Positions 28,139-39,516 are shown, counted from the first letter of the stretch. The stretch is 64,000 nt of DNA from Chromobacterium amazonense (GCF_001855565.1 NZ_MKCR01000026.1:89384-153383); one strand, 5' to 3'. Program-made: numbers and translations. The notes: generated from the letters alone by a model not told the origin.

Positions 28139-29011
28139 TTGCGCCGCCTCGATCTGAACAGCCTGGTGGCGCTGCACAGTTTGCTGAGCACGCGCAGCGT
28201 CAGCCAAAGCGCGGAGCAGCTGTGCCTGGGCCTGCCGGCGGTCAGCCATATCCTGGAGCGGCTGCGCGAACAGTGCGGCGCCCCGCTGCTGTGCCGCGAT
28301 GGCCGGCGCATGGCGCCCACGCCTTATGCCGAGGCCTTGCTGCCGCAGCTGGAGGCATGGCTGGCGCAGGCGCAGCAGCTGATCGCGCCGCAGCCTTTCT
28401 ATCCGTCGCGTCTAGAAGGCGCGTACCGGCTGGCGATGCCGGACCTTCTGGAGGCGGCGCTGTTGCCGCGGCTGATCTCCTCCCTGCAAGAACAAGCGCC
28501 TGGCCTATGCCTGCAGGTGCTGGCGATGCCGGAGTCCGAGGTGCCGGCCGCGCTGGACGAGCGGCGCATCGACGGCGCCATCGGCCATTTCCCGCAACTG
28601 CCTGCGCGTTTGAGCCGGCGGCGTCTGTTCCGCAGCCGCTTCGTCTGCGTGCACCACGCCGGCCGTCTGGCGCTGCCGCCGCATTTGTACACGTCCTATA
28701 TAGGCAACGACGCCAGCCTGGTGGACGACTATCCGCGCGCGCATGGCCAGGCGCGGCGGGTGATCGCCTCCACCGCCAGTCTGCTGGCGATTCGCTTGCT
28801 GCTGGAGCGGCTGCCGGCGGTGGCGGTGCTGCCTGACTTGATCGCGCAAGTGTTGCGGGGAGGAGACGCCAGCCTGCGCTGGCGGCGGCTGGATGACGCC
28901 GATCTGGCGATAGAAGTGGCGCATGTCTGGCATCGGCGCCGCGACGCCGATCCCCTGCTGCAGTTCATCGACGGCCTGCTGTGGCAACAGAGCGCAGAAT
29001 GGCGCGATTAA
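28139..29011 (+). CDS. LysR-family regulator with non-standard start
   Basis: LysR-type winged helix is at the N-terminus (DLNSLVALHSLLSTRSVSQS, then LGLPAVSHILERLREQ) followed by a substrate-binding domain to the end, about 290 residues. No ATG lies near the expected start. TTG at 28139 gives MRRLDLNSL, the usual family N-terminus, with GGAAGG 10 bases upstream. The open frame continues to an ATG at 27941, but that stretch is antisense to the MFS remnant. The original start and promoter may have been lost in the same rearrangement, so expression is doubtful. Confidence 0.7.
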   Translation: MRRLDLNSLVALHSLLSTRSVSQSAEQLCLGLPAVSHILERLREQCGAPLLCRDGRRMAPTPYAEALLPQLEAWLAQAQQLIAPQPFYPSRLEGAYRLAMPDLLEAALLPRLISSLQEQAPGLCLQVLAMPESEVPAALDERRIDGAIGHFPQLPARLSRRRLFRSRFVCVHHAGRLALPPHLYTSYIGNDASLVDDYPRAHGQARRVIASTASLLAIRLLLERLPAVAVLPDLIAQVLRGGDASLRWRRLDDADLAIEVAHVWHRRRDADPLLQFIDGLLWQQSAEWRD

Positions 29012-29143
29012 GCCCTATTGCCATTTTTCAACAAGAATGATTGAAATTCGCCGTTATTATTTAAATAGAATGTTATTTTTAACAATGCGCCGCAGCCAGC
29101 ATGCCGGATAATAAGCTTTTTATATCAGTATCGGCTTATCATC
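29012..29143 (+). promoter_or_regulatory. Upstream region of the first chemoreceptor gene
   Basis: An AT-rich stretch (ATTTAAATAGAATGTTATTTTTAAC near 29058) that should contain the promoter. I see no clear flagellar sigma-28 (TAAA-N15-GCCGATAA) match in the coding direction. Confidence 0.35.
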
Positions 29144-31030
29144 ATGCGCTCCATCCGACACAAGCTCATGCTGCTGACGGCGGCCTCCATTCTGGTGGCC
29201 ACCCTCAGCGTCACCATCCTCGCTTGCCTGAATATCCGCAACCACGCCTACGACGAGGCCAAACGCGAAGTCACCCAGGTGCAGCAATTGCAAGGCGGCT
29301 TGGTGTCGGAATGGCTGACGGTGCGCAAGAACCTGATCGGCGCCAGCCTCAGCCGCGCCGGCGATCCGCAGGCCAGCTACTATCTGCAGCAGATCGCCAA
29401 GGGCGGCGGTTTCAACATCATCTACGCCGGCCACGGCGACAGCGGCGAAATGTTCTACTCCGTCCCCGGCCGCGCCAAGCCCAGCGCCGAATACCAGCCG
29501 GCCCAGCGGCCGTGGTACCAGCAGGCCAAGGCCGCAGGCGGCGTGATCGTCACCGATCCGTACAAAGACTCCGAGCCGGAAACCAAGGACAAGCTGGTGA
29601 TCACCATCGCCGACAAGGCGCCGGGCCAGGAAATCGTCGTCGGCGGCGACATCCTGATCGAGAAACTGGTGAAGTCGGTGCTGGACATCAAGCTGGCGGG
29701 CGACGGCCACGCCTTCCTGCTGACCCGCCAGGGCAAGGTCATCGCCTATCCCAAGCCGGGCCAGGAGTTGAAGCCGATTGGCGAGCTGATTCCGGCTTTG
29801 GACGACAACCGTTTCCAGCAACTGGTGAACAGCGGCGAAGTGACGCCGCTGGAGATCGAGGGCAAGACCTTCCTGGTGGTGCTGCGTCAGGTGCCGGGCA
29901 CCGATTGGGTGCTGGCGGTGGCGGCGGACGAAGCCGCGGTGCTGGCGCCGGTGACGCAGCTGATCTGGCTGATCGCCGGCGGCGTGGCCGTGGTGCTGCT
30001 GGTGCTGGTGTCGCTCAGTTCCGGCTATCTGGCCAAGCTGTTGCGCGGCCTGGTCCAGGTGCGCGACGCGATGCAGGAGATCGCGCAGGGCGAGGGCGAT
30101 CTGACCCGCCGCATCGATGTGCAGGGCGATGACGAAGTGGCGCAGACCGCCAAGGCGTTCAACCTGTTTGTCGGCCGTTTGAACGGCATGTTCCGCGAAC
30201 TGCGCGACGAGGCCGAGCAACTGGCGCAAGGTGTGATCGAAGTCGGCGGCGCGGTCAAGCAGGTGGCCGACGACTCGCATCGCCTGGCCGATATTTCCAG
30301 CTCCAACGCGGCGGCGATCGAAGAAGTGACCGTCAGCATCTCGCACATCGCCGATGCGACGCGCGAAACCGATTCGCTGGCGCGCAACACCGGCGAGCAC
30401 TCGCGCGAGAGCGCCGGCGACATGCAGCGCATCAGCACCGAGATGGAGCATACCAGCCAGTCCGTAGGCGAGCTGTCTGCGCTGTTGGGCTCGCTGGAGC
30501 AGCGCTCGCAGGAGATTTCCAAGATCACCAGCGTGATCAGCGACATCGCCGATCAGACCAACCTCTTGGCGCTGAACGCGGCCATCGAGGCGGCCCGCGC
30601 CGGCGAACAGGGCCGCGGCTTCGCGGTGGTGGCGGACGAGGTGCGCAAGCTGGCGGAACGCACGGGCAAGGCGACGGTGGAAATCAGCGATATGGTGGAG
30701 AACATTCTCAGCGAAACCGGCAAGGCGGTGGGCAATATGCAGCGCACGGTGGGCGCGGTGGATACCAGCGTGGAATTGACCAGCCAGGCGCGCGGCCGCC
30801 TGATCGCCATCAGCGACGCCATGCAGCAAGTGATAGACAAGATCGGCGACGTGGCCTTGTCCACCAGCGAGCAGCACAACGCCACCACGGCGATGGCGCA
30901 AAGCACCGAGTCGATCAACAATCAGATTCTGGACTCCGACGCCGCGCTGCAGGGCGCGATGCAGACGCTGGAAGATTTGCGTCGCGTGGCGCGCACCATG
31001 CAGGACGCGTTTGGACGTTTCAAGCTATAA
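29144..31030 (+). CDS. Methyl-accepting chemotaxis protein (dCache-HAMP-MA)
   Basis: 628 residues. TM1 at about 8-30. Periplasmic double-Cache-like sensor to about 265 (with [20 protein letters not shown], the classical Cache PAS-like strand pair). TM2 at about 270-295, HAMP to about 345, then a long coiled-coil signalling domain. The kinase-binding tip is intact ([20 protein letters not shown] near 470-489). No C-terminal CheR/CheB-tethering pentapeptide; it ends FGRFKL. It senses an unknown small ligand and controls CheA. The gene at 31248 is a tandem paralogue. Confidence 0.97.
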   Translation: MRSIRHKLMLLTAASILVATLSVTILACLNIRNHAYDEAKREVTQVQQLQGGLVSEWLTVRKNLIGASLSRAGDPQASYYLQQIAKGGGFNIIYAGHGDSGEMFYSVPGRAKPSAEYQPAQRPWYQQAKAAGGVIVTDPYKDSEPETKDKLVITIADKAPGQEIVVGGDILIEKLVKSVLDIKLAGDGHAFLLTRQGKVIAYPKPGQELKPIGELIPALDDNRFQQLVNSGEVTPLEIEGKTFLVVLRQVPGTDWVLAVAADEAAVLAPVTQLIWLIAGGVAVVLLVLVSLSSGYLAKLLRGLVQVRDAMQEIAQGEGDLTRRIDVQGDDEVAQTAKAFNLFVGRLNGMFRELRDEAEQLAQGVIEVGGAVKQVADDSHRLADISSSNAAAIEEVTVSISHIADATRETDSLARNTGEHSRESAGDMQRISTEMEHTSQSVGELSALLGSLEQRSQEISKITSVISDIADQTNLLALNAAIEAARAGEQGRGFAVVADEVRKLAERTGKATVEISDMVENILSETGKAVGNMQRTVGAVDTSVELTSQARGRLIAISDAMQQVIDKIGDVALSTSEQHNATTAMAQSTESINNQILDSDAALQGAMQTLEDLRRVARTMQDAFGRFKL

Positions 31031-31247
31031 CAAGATCGAGAAGCAGCCGGCCGGCAGTGTGGCGGAAGCGACATGTCGGCCGGTTATTGCTTATCTGTTG
31101 GTCAGGATGTTGGATTATTTTGCTTACGACTGGTCGCGCAATTTGTAACTGTGATTTACAATTTGCCGCGTTTTGAGGCTCGCTGCCAGCGCAGGTTCTG
31201 CGCGGGCGGTGTGGGGCCGGCCCATCGTCGATGAAAAGCGCAATGCC
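31031..31247 (+). other. Spacer between tandem chemoreceptor genes
   Basis: 217 bases containing a CCGGCCG / CGGCCGG stem near 31047-31085 followed by TTATTGC, a weak terminator candidate, and the AT-rich promoter area of the second receptor. No gene. Confidence 0.45.
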
Positions 31248-33131
31248 ATGAAATCCATCCGAAGCAAGATCGCCCTGCTGTTGGCGCTGGCCATATTGGT
31301 CGCTACCTGCGCCACAGCCGTCAGCGCCTATCTGAAATTCCGCAGCAATCTGTCCGACAGCATCGATGCCCAGCTCGATCTGGCCATCAGCGGACAGCAG
31401 CGCTTCGTCTCCAATTGGCTGGAGCAGCGCCGGCAGATCATCGCCAGCGCCGTGCGCCATGGCGGAGAAGCCGATCCCACCCTCTATCTGCAGCAACTGG
31501 CCGAGGCCGGCGGCTATATCCAGATTTTCGTCGGCGACGGCGACACCAAGGGCATGGTCTATTCCATCCCCGGCAAGCAAAAGCCCAGCCCGGAATACGA
31601 TCCCGCCTCGCGCGGCTGGTTCAAGACCGCCAAGGCCAAGGGCGGCGTGATCGTGACGCCGCCGTACAAGCCCGCCAGCGCCACCATCAACGATCTGGTC
31701 ATCACCGTGGCCCAGGCCTTGCCGGCCGGCAACAAGGTGGTGGGCGGCGACATCGCCATCGGCCAGCTGGTGAAGTCGGTCTTGTCCGTGTCCTTGCCGG
31801 GCAATGGCTTTGTGTTCCTGATGGGCAAGGATGGCAAACTGATTGCTTATCCCAAGCCGGATACGGCCTTGAAGCCGCTGTCCGACCTGATGCCGGGCAT
31901 GGATGCGGATCACATCGCCAGCCTGTTGGACAAGAAGGAAGCGGCCGAGGTGGAGCTGGACGGCGGACGCCGCTTGCTGCGCCTGAGCCCGGTGGAAGGC
32001 AGCGACTGGGTGCTGGGCGTGGTGGTGGACAGCGAACTGCGCGACGCGCCGCTGCGGCAGATGATGGTCGATATGGTGATCGAACTGCTGGTGGTGCTGG
32101 CTGCGATGCTGCTGCTGGCCGGCGCGTATCTGGGACGCTTGCTGAAGGGCCTGGTCCAGGTGCGCGACGCGCTGCGCGAGATTTCGCAAGGCGAGGGCGA
32201 TCTGACCCGCCGCATCGGCGCGGAAGGGGAAGACGAAGTGGCGCAGATGGCCGAGGCCTTCAACCAGTTCGTCGAGCGATTGAACCGCATGTTCCGCGAG
32301 CTGCGCGGCGAAGCCGAACAGCTGACCCAGGGCGTGATCTCGGTCGGCGCGGTGGTGGCCAAGGTGGCCGAGGATTCGCATGCGCTGGCTGATATTTCCA
32401 GTTCCAACGCGGCGGCGATTGAAGAAGTGACCGTCAGCATCTCGCACATCGCCGACGCCACGCGCGAAACCGATGAGCTGGCGCGCGATACCGGCGCCCA
32501 CTCCCAGGCCAGCGCCGAGGAGCTGCAGCGCATCAGCGGCGAGATGGCGCGCACTAGCCAGTCGGTGGGCGAGCTGGCCGGACTGCTGGCGGCGCTGGAG
32601 CAGCGCTCGCAGGAGATTTCCAAGATCACCAGCGTGATCCGCGACATTGCCGATCAGACCAATCTGCTGGCCCTGAACGCCGCGATTGAAGCCGCGCGCG
32701 CCGGCGAGCAGGGGCGCGGCTTCGCCGTGGTGGCCGACGAGGTGCGCAAGCTGGCGGAGCGCACCGGCACGGCCACGGTGGAGATCGGCAATATGGTGCA
32801 GAACATTCTGTCCGAAACCGGCAAGGCGGTGGGCAATATGGAGCGCACCATCCAGTCGGTGGACAGCAGCGCCAGCCAGACCGAACAGGCGCGATCGCGC
32901 TTGGTGGACATCACCCGCGCGATGGGCCAGGTAGTGGACAAGATTGGCGATGTCGCCCTGTCCACCGGCGAGCAGCACAACGCCACCACGGCGATGGCGC
33001 AGAGCACCGAGTCGATCAACAACAAGATCCTCGATTCCGATGCCGCGCTGCAGGAGGCGCAGCAAACGCTGAATGCGCTGGATGGCGTGGCGCGCAGCAT
33101 GCAGCAGGCCTTCAGCCGCTTCAAATTGTAA
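31248..33131 (+). CDS. Methyl-accepting chemotaxis protein, tandem paralogue
   Basis: 627 residues from ATG 31248 ([17 protein letters not shown]); the frame is open 75 bases further upstream but without the TM1 start pattern. Same architecture as the upstream receptor: TM1, Cache sensor ([21 protein letters not shown]), TM2 near 268-297, HAMP and the MA domain with the conserved tip. It ends FSRFKL, also without a pentapeptide. The cytoplasmic halves of the two genes are nearly identical while the sensor halves have diverged, so they likely share downstream partners but see different ligands. Confidence 0.97.
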   Translation: MKSIRSKIALLLALAILVATCATAVSAYLKFRSNLSDSIDAQLDLAISGQQRFVSNWLEQRRQIIASAVRHGGEADPTLYLQQLAEAGGYIQIFVGDGDTKGMVYSIPGKQKPSPEYDPASRGWFKTAKAKGGVIVTPPYKPASATINDLVITVAQALPAGNKVVGGDIAIGQLVKSVLSVSLPGNGFVFLMGKDGKLIAYPKPDTALKPLSDLMPGMDADHIASLLDKKEAAEVELDGGRRLLRLSPVEGSDWVLGVVVDSELRDAPLRQMMVDMVIELLVVLAAMLLLAGAYLGRLLKGLVQVRDALREISQGEGDLTRRIGAEGEDEVAQMAEAFNQFVERLNRMFRELRGEAEQLTQGVISVGAVVAKVAEDSHALADISSSNAAAIEEVTVSISHIADATRETDELARDTGAHSQASAEELQRISGEMARTSQSVGELAGLLAALEQRSQEISKITSVIRDIADQTNLLALNAAIEAARAGEQGRGFAVVADEVRKLAERTGTATVEIGNMVQNILSETGKAVGNMERTIQSVDSSASQTEQARSRLVDITRAMGQVVDKIGDVALSTGEQHNATTAMAQSTESINNKILDSDAALQEAQQTLNALDGVARSMQQAFSRFKL

Positions 33132-33153
33132 AAATCAGATGGTTTGATTTGCT

Positions 33154-33179
33154 ACGCCAGCCCTTGGGCTGGCGTTTTT
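33154..33179 (+). terminator. Intrinsic terminator after the second receptor
   Basis: Stem ACGCCAGCC / GGCTGGCGT with a CTTG loop, followed by TTTT. 23 bases past the stop. Confidence 0.9.
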
Positions 33180-33237
33180 CATGCTCAGACGGGAAAATGG
33201 ACGGCGTGATGCGTATCGGACAAGAAAAAGGCTGACA

Positions 33238-33678
33238 ATGAACAAGCTGATGTTACCGCTGCTGCTGCTGGGCATGGCCGGCTGCTCCATGATTCCCACC
33301 CAGGAAGGCTACGCGCAAAAGGTATATCGCTGGCAGGGCCGCGACGCCAACGAAATGTTGAGCGTATGGGGGCCGCCCACCAAGACCATGCAAATGCCCA
33401 ATGGCAATATGCTGTATTCGTATGTGAAAGAAAGCACGGTGCAGCAGCCGCTGACCGAGAACACTCGTTACGAGCCCGGCACCAAGGTGACCGTCACCGA
33501 CAACAACGGCCAAGCCAAGGTGATCGAAACGCCGGGACGTTGGGTCAGCAATGGTTTCAGCGGCGGCGGCACCTACCAGTACCGCTGCGCCACCAATTTT
33601 GTGGTCGACAAGAAAACGCAGGAAGTGCTCAGCGTCAGCTTCGAGGGCAACGACTGCGTCGCCCCCTTGCAGCGTTAA
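33238..33678 (+). CDS. Small lipoprotein, SmpA/OmlA-like fold suggested
   Basis: 146 residues from ATG 33238; a longer frame starts at 33181 but only the shorter one opens with a lipoprotein signal (MNKLMLPLLLLGMAGC, lipid Cys16). The segment RDANEMLSVWGPPTKTMQMPNG resembles the small BamE/OmlA-type domain (helix then ..WGxP..). Two Cys near the C-terminus (YRCATNF and GNDCVAPL) could pair in the periplasm. Function unknown. It overlaps the 3' end of the convergent lipoprotein gene by 4 bases. Confidence 0.75.
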   Translation: MNKLMLPLLLLGMAGCSMIPTQEGYAQKVYRWQGRDANEMLSVWGPPTKTMQMPNGNMLYSYVKESTVQQPLTENTRYEPGTKVTVTDNNGQAKVIETPGRWVSNGFSGGGTYQYRCATNFVVDKKTQEVLSVSFEGNDCVAPLQR

Positions 33679-34133
33679 GGCCTATTTTTCAGCGCGGGCA
33701 GTTGCCACTGCCCCTTGCTTTCGAACGGCAGGTCCGCCATGCCGTTCAGCCCTTGCAACTGGCCGTGGACATCGTAGTCCAGCTTGCCTCCCGGCAGCTG
33801 TTGCCAGTTGGCCAACTGGCGTATCCAGCCGGCCAGCGAGGTGCGCACCTGCAACTGCACCTGGCCTTCGCCGTTGGCGGGAATCGAGATCGGCTGATCG
33901 CTCATGCCGGTGCCCAGTTTCTCGCCCGCCACCGTCACTTCGAAGGTCAGGCCATTGGCTTTCAGCGGGATGGCGTTGGGGTTGCTGATGCGCAGCGTCA
34001 CCAGGAAGTTCTGTTCGAACAGCGTGCTCTTGCCCGGTTCGATATTGCTGAGGCTGACTTGCGGTTTTTTCAGGCCCATGCTGCCGCAGCCGGCAAGCAA
34101 CAGCATCAGCAGCGTGGTGGCGATCCATTTCAT
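33675..34133 (-). CDS. LEA-type-2 (WHy) domain lipoprotein
   Basis: 152 residues from ATG 34133 (MKWIATTLLMLLLAGC, lipid Cys16); an ATG 15 bases earlier is possible. The mature part (LKKPQVSLSNIEPGKSTLFE, then LRISNPNAIPLKANGLTF) is the LEA-2/WHy beta-sandwich seen in small bacterial lipoproteins. Probably an outer-membrane or periplasmic surface protein; function unknown. Convergent with the lipoprotein at 33238. Confidence 0.82.
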   Translation of the reverse strand: MKWIATTLLMLLLAGCGSMGLKKPQVSLSNIEPGKSTLFEQNFLVTLRISNPNAIPLKANGLTFEVTVAGEKLGTGMSDQPISIPANGEGQVQLQVRTSLAGWIRQLANWQQLPGGKLDYDVHGQLQGLNGMADLPFESKGQWQLPALKNRP

Positions 34134-34171
34134 GAGGCGATGATCCAATGTGCAATAGCGAAAGGCGCATT

Positions 34172-34486
34172 CTACTGGCAGCGCATGTCGCCTTGTGTAA
34201 ATGCATTGTGCGGAATTGTTAGCGTGCCAGCGCGCAAAAGCAACAGGCCATCCTCTGGATGGCCTGTTGCTTTTGCGGCTGCGTTCGCCAGAAACGCCTC
34301 TTCGGCGCCGGCTTCGCCCTGGCTGGCGGCGAGCGGATGGTCATCCCATTCGTTCCAGTCCTGCAGTTCGGCCCACAGCGCCTGTTTTTGCGCATGGCGC
34401 TGTCTGGAGCGGCTGGCCGCATGCGCCCCGCCTTTTTTCAATATCGGCGCGCAAGCCAGCGGATTGCGCGGTTTGATCGTATGCAT
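34172..34486 (-). CDS. Small hypothetical protein spanning a strong hairpin
   Basis: 104 residues from ATG 34486 with AAGGA 5 bases upstream. The N-terminal half is basic (LKKGGAHAASRSRQRHAQKQ), and LWAELQDWNEWDDHP looks like a real helix. The last third reads through a perfect 20-bp hairpin at 34234-34276, which argues that the true product may end before it. A frameshifted or truncated gene is possible. No family recognised. Confidence 0.45.
   Translation of the reverse strand: MHTIKPRNPLACAPILKKGGAHAASRSRQRHAQKQALWAELQDWNEWDDHPLAASQGEAGAEEAFLANAAAKATGHPEDGLLLLRAGTLTIPHNAFTQGDMRCQ
34234..34276. terminator. Perfect 20-bp hairpin, bidirectional terminator candidate
   Basis: GCAAAAGCAACAGGCCATCC at 34234-34253 pairs exactly with 34257-34276 across a 3-base loop. 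Each strand ends the stem in TTTTGC. It could terminate both the minus-strand small gene and plus-strand readthrough, or be a palindromic repeat unit. Confidence 0.6.
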
Positions 34487-34563
34487 GATAGTCCTTGTTG
34501 AGAATGCGCCGTGCGGCGCGCAGGCGATTTTGTGCCCGGCTGCGGCTGGCGTCAAGCAGGCAG

Positions 34564-34588
34564 CAAAAAGCCGCCCGCAGGCGGCCTT
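34564..34588 (-). terminator. Intrinsic terminator after udk
   Basis: Stem GGCCGCC-TGCG-GGCGGCTT (minus strand) followed by TTTT, 20 bases past the udk stop. Confidence 0.75.
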
Positions 34589-34609
34589 CGCGCAGGGGAG
34601 GACCGTCAG

Positions 34610-35224
34610 TCACACCATCAGGCTGGCCACTTTGGTGGTGATGATGTCCACCGCCGGATCGTTGGCGCCGTGCGGCAGGATCACGTCGGCGAAGCGCTTG
34701 GTCGGCTCGATGAACTGGTTGTGCATCGGGCGCACCGTGGTCAGGTATTGCTCGATCACGTTTTCCATGGTGCGGCCGCGCTCGGCGATGTCGCGCTTGA
34801 GGCGGCGGATGAAGCGGACGTCGGAATCGGTATCGACGAAGATTTTCAGCGACATCATTTCGCGCAGCGCGGCGTCGTACAGCGGAAACAGGCCTTCGAT
34901 CACGATCACCGGCGCCGGTTGCACGGTGACGGTCTGGTCGGAGCGGGTGTGGTTGGCGAAGTCGTACACCGGCATTTCGATGGCGCGGCCGTTGCGCAGA
35001 TCATCGATATGCGAAATCAGCAGCGGCCAGTCGAACGCCTGCGGGTGGTCGTAGTTGGTGCCCAGCCGCTGCTCGAAAGTCAGGTGGCTCTGGTCGCGAT
35101 AGTAGTAGTCCTGGATGATTACCGCCGCCATCTCGGAACCAATGGTTTCCAGCACCTTGTTGGTAACCGTGGTTTTGCCGCTGCCGCTGCCGCCAGCAAC
35201 GCCAATGATGAACGGGGTGCTCAT
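34610..35224 (-). CDS. udk: Uridine kinase
   Basis: 204 residues, normal length. It phosphorylates uridine and cytidine in pyrimidine salvage. P-loop GVAGGSGSGKTT at 8-19. The sequence IIQDYYYRDQSHL supplies the catalytic Asp, and NYDHPQAFDW and YDFANHTR bind nucleoside. DTDSDVRFIRRLKRDI is the lid region. Stands alone, flanked by terminators on both sides. Confidence 0.96.
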   Translation of the reverse strand: MSTPFIIGVAGGSGSGKTTVTNKVLETIGSEMAAVIIQDYYYRDQSHLTFEQRLGTNYDHPQAFDWPLLISHIDDLRNGRAIEMPVYDFANHTRSDQTVTVQPAPVIVIEGLFPLYDAALREMMSLKIFVDTDSDVRFIRRLKRDIAERGRTMENVIEQYLTTVRPMHNQFIEPTKRFADVILPHGANDPAVDIITTKVASLMV

Positions 35225-35249
35225 GTTCGGATTTCCTTGATGTAATGAA

Positions 35250-35290
35250 AATATAAAAAACGCGCCATTCTAATGACTTATGGCGCGTTG
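35250..35290 (-). terminator. Intrinsic terminator between the GST gene and udk
   Basis: AACGCGCCAT (35259-35268) pairs with ATGGCGCGTT (35280-35289); TTTTTT follows on the minus strand. Confidence 0.85.
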
Positions 35291-35327
35291 TTCCACTCGA
35301 TTTGCGACACCTTTCGACCACGATTCA

Positions 35328-35963
35328 TCAAGCACGCCTGTTATTTTCCCGTTCGGCCGCCCGATACCACTCCTGCATGGCCGGCAAGCTGAGAATATGG
35401 CGCACGTAAGCCTCGGAAGCCGGAGGCAGCGCGACGTTATAGGTTTGGAAGCGGGTGCAGATCGGCGCGAAGAAGGCATCGGCGATGGTGAAATGGCCAA
35501 ACAGAAAATCGCCGTCGGCGATATGGCTGGCGCGGTGTTCTTCCCATAGCGAAACGACGCGCGCGATGTCGGCCTCCACCGCCGGCGAGCTTTCGTAATC
35601 GATCTGCCGCAGGGTGATGTCCATCGACAGGCTGCGCCGCAGCGCCTCGAAGCCAGAATGGATTTCCGCCACGATGGAGCGGGCGACGGCGCGCAGCTTG
35701 GCGTCGTCCGGCCACAAGCGCGCTGCGGGAAAGCACTCGGCCAGATATTCGCAGATGGCCAGCGAATCCCAAACCCGCAGTTTGCCGTCCACCAGCACCG
35801 GCACTTTGCCGGCCGGATTGGCGGCCAGGATGCGCGCCTTGGTGTCGGATAGGAACAGGTCGATCTGCTGCTCCTGGAACGGCTCGTCCAGCATCTTCAG
35901 CACCAGCCAGGGACGCAGCGACCAAGAGGAGTAGTTCTTGTTGCCGATGATGAGGGTGAACAT
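35328..35963 (-). CDS. Glutathione S-transferase family protein
   Basis: 211 residues from ATG 35963, chosen over an in-frame ATG 45 bases upstream because GGAG lies before it and MFTLIIGNKNYSSWSLRPW is the usual start. Thioredoxin-like N-domain with the Ser-rich activation motif NYSSWSLRPW, then PAGKVPVLVDG (cis-Pro loop) and WDSLAICEYLAE (GSH-binding Ser). The all-helical C-domain follows. A cytosolic detoxification or reductase role is likely; the substrate is unknown. Confidence 0.93.
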   Translation of the reverse strand: MFTLIIGNKNYSSWSLRPWLVLKMLDEPFQEQQIDLFLSDTKARILAANPAGKVPVLVDGKLRVWDSLAICEYLAECFPAARLWPDDAKLRAVARSIVAEIHSGFEALRRSLSMDITLRQIDYESSPAVEADIARVVSLWEEHRASHIADGDFLFGHFTIADAFFAPICTRFQTYNVALPPASEAYVRHILSLPAMQEWYRAAERENNRRA

Positions 35964-36054
35964 GGCGGCTCCGTGTCGGTTGCCGGCCCAGCGCCGGCGC
36001 GTATTCACCGATGATAAACCCGCTGCGGCGGATTGACACGCGCTGCCATGACAA

Positions 36055-36080
36055 AGGCCTCGCTTGGCGGGGCCTTGATG
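36055..36080 (-). terminator. Weak terminator after iscX
   Basis: Stem AAGGCCTCGC/GCGGGGCCTT with loop TTG, on the minus strand followed only by TTTG. Lies 11 bases past the iscX stop. Confidence 0.45.
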
Positions 36081-36090
36081 CGAAAGTGGT

Positions 36091-36285
36091 TTATTCCACC
36101 TCGTCTATCCATGCCTGCTGAATCGCCTCCAGCACGCGCTCGCCGCCGCGGCTGTGGTCGTCGTCAAAGCCGGGCAGGTCCACCACCCAGTTGTGCAGAT
36201 CGACGAAGCGCACGGATTTGGGGTCCACCTCGGGATGGGCTTCGGCCAGTTCGATGGCGATGTCGTTAACGTCGGTCCATTTCAT
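36091..36285 (-). CDS. iscX: Fe-S assembly protein IscX
   Basis: 64 residues from ATG 36285 (MKWTDVNDIAIELAEAHPEV). The fold is a small winged-helix protein that binds IscS and iron and modulates cluster assembly. The conserved acidic and aromatic pattern (RFVDLHNWVVDLPGFDDD) is intact. The ATG is only 16 bases after the fdx stop, at the 3' end of the isc operon, its usual place. Confidence 0.95.
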   Translation of the reverse strand: MKWTDVNDIAIELAEAHPEVDPKSVRFVDLHNWVVDLPGFDDDHSRGGERVLEAIQQAWIDEVE

Positions 36286-36301
36286 GCAGCTTGCCCTCCC
36301 T

Positions 36302-36643
36302 TCAGTGGTGCTCTCTAGCGTGGTTGATCGTGTACTTGGGAATCTCGATGACCAGGTCTTCGTCGGCGACGATGGCCTGGCAGGACAGGCGCGATTGCGC
36401 TTCCAGGCCCCAGGCCTTGTCCAGCAAATCTTCTTCCAGCTCGTCGGCCTCATTCAGCGAGTTGCCGCCCTCGCGCACGATGCAGTGGCAGGTGGTGCAG
36501 GCGCAGGACATTTCACAGGCGTGCTCGATTTCGATGTCGTGGGCGAGCAGCGCGTCGCAGATGCTTTGTCCGGTTTCGGCGTTGTCGATCACCGCGCCCT
36601 CGGGGCACAGGTCGGGATGGGGCAGAACAATGATTCGCGGCAT
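36302..36643 (-). CDS. fdx: 2Fe-2S ferredoxin, ISC type
   Basis: 113 residues. It supplies electrons for cluster assembly on IscU. The four ligands are Cys43, Cys49 and Cys52 (in HACEMSCACTTCHC) and Cys88 (RLSCQAIV), matching the E. coli Fdx spacing. The acidic C-terminus is typical. It lies 9 bases after hscA. Confidence 0.96.
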   Translation of the reverse strand: MPRIIVLPHPDLCPEGAVIDNAETGQSICDALLAHDIEIEHACEMSCACTTCHCIVREGGNSLNEADELEEDLLDKAWGLEAQSRLSCQAIVADEDLVIEIPKYTINHAREHH

Positions 36644-36652
36644 GGCGAGTCC

Positions 36653-38512
<1,860 letters not shown>

Positions 38513-38558
38513 GTCTTGATCTTTATGTCGTTGCTCAGGGCGGCGTCGCGGCGGGAGC

Positions 38559-39086
38559 TTAGTCCAGCAGGCTCTCGATGGCGTCGCTGATTTCCTGGTC
38601 CAGCTTTTCCATGAAGCGCAATTTTCTCACCAGAACGGCCGCGCCGTCCAAGTCGCCGCGCAAGTCCAGCGCCGTTTCCAGCTCGGCCTGCATGGCCTTG
38701 ACCTCGCCGCGCAGCCGGCGCGACAGCGACTCCAGCGCATCCACGCTGGCGCGTGCGTCGTCTATGTCCTCGCGCCATTCCATCTGCGCCATCAGGAAAT
38801 CCGCCGGCATCCGGGTATTGTTTTCTTCCTGAGTGTCGACGCCGGACAGCTGCAACAGGTAGCGGGCGCGGTTCAGCGGGGATTTGAGGGTTTGATACGC
38901 CTCGTTGACGCGGGTGGCCAGCATCAGCGCGCTGCGTTTCTCGGCGTCGCCGGCGCTGGCATAGCGGTCCGGGTGAACCTGGGCGGCGGCGGCGCGCCAG
39001 GCGGCGTCAAGCGCGGCGGCATCCTGAGCGAAGCGGCGCGGCAGGCCGAACAGGGCGAAGAAGTCCTGATTGAAATCGTGGTTCAT
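38559..39086 (-). CDS. hscB: Fe-S co-chaperone HscB (J domain)
   Basis: 175 residues. Targets IscU to HscA and stimulates its ATPase. The J domain spans about 7-80 with the essential HPD at 38-40 (AQVHPDRYA). A C-terminal three-helix IscU-binding domain follows ([16 protein letters not shown]). Ordinary length. Between iscA and hscA in the canonical order. Confidence 0.96.
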   Translation of the reverse strand: MNHDFNQDFFALFGLPRRFAQDAAALDAAWRAAAAQVHPDRYASAGDAEKRSALMLATRVNEAYQTLKSPLNRARYLLQLSGVDTQEENNTRMPADFLMAQMEWREDIDDARASVDALESLSRRLRGEVKAMQAELETALDLRGDLDGAAVLVRKLRFMEKLDQEISDAIESLLD

Positions 39087-39125
39087 CTATGCGTCCGGAG
39101 CGAAGGGAGGAGCCGGAAAAACACA

Positions 39126-39161
39126 GGCGGAGCATGACGGCTTGCGCGTCCACGCTCCGCC
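39126..39161 (-). other. Hairpin between hscB and iscA
   Basis: GGCGGAGC (39126-39133) pairs with GCTCCGCC (39154-39161) in the 93-base gap. On the minus strand it is followed by TGTGTTTTT. It may be a partial attenuator that lowers hscBA-fdx-iscX expression relative to iscRSUA; such stepwise expression of isc operons is known, but the assignment here is inference. Confidence 0.45.
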
Positions 39162-39179
39162 CGGCGACGGTATCGGCAA

Positions 39180-39503
39180 TCAGACGTTGAAGCTTTCGCC
39201 GCAGCCGCACTCGTTCTTGACGTTGGGGTTGTTGAACTTGAAGCCTTCGTTCAAACCCTCCTTGGCGTAGTCCAGCTCGGTGCCGTCCAGATAAGCCAGG
39301 CTCTTGGCGTCGGTGAAGATCGCCACGCCGTGGCTTTCGAAACGCACGTCGTCGCTGTTTTCGACATCGACGAATTCCAGCTTGTAAGCCATGCCGGAGC
39401 AGCCGGAGGTTTTCACACCCAGGCGCACGCCCAGGCCTTTGCCGCGCTTGGCGATAAAGGCGCTGATATGGGCGGCGGCGCGTTCGGAAAGAGTCAGTGC
39501 CAT
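39180..39503 (-). CDS. iscA: A-type Fe-S carrier IscA
   Basis: 107 residues. It carries Fe-S or iron to target proteins. The three conserved cysteines are Cys35 ([10 protein letters not shown]), Cys99 and Cys101 ([10 protein letters not shown]), exactly the family positions. It starts 13 bases after iscU. Confidence 0.97.
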   Translation of the reverse strand: MALTLSERAAAHISAFIAKRGKGLGVRLGVKTSGCSGMAYKLEFVDVENSDDVRFESHGVAIFTDAKSLAYLDGTELDYAKEGLNEGFKFNNPNVKNECGCGESFNV

Positions 39504-39516
39504 CGGTCGCCTCCGC

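Noticed and set aside
34259..35054. Plus-strand frame (from 33366) opposite the lipoprotein and udk genes
   Set aside because: It is antisense to a certain uridine kinase and LEA-type lipoprotein; shadow frame.
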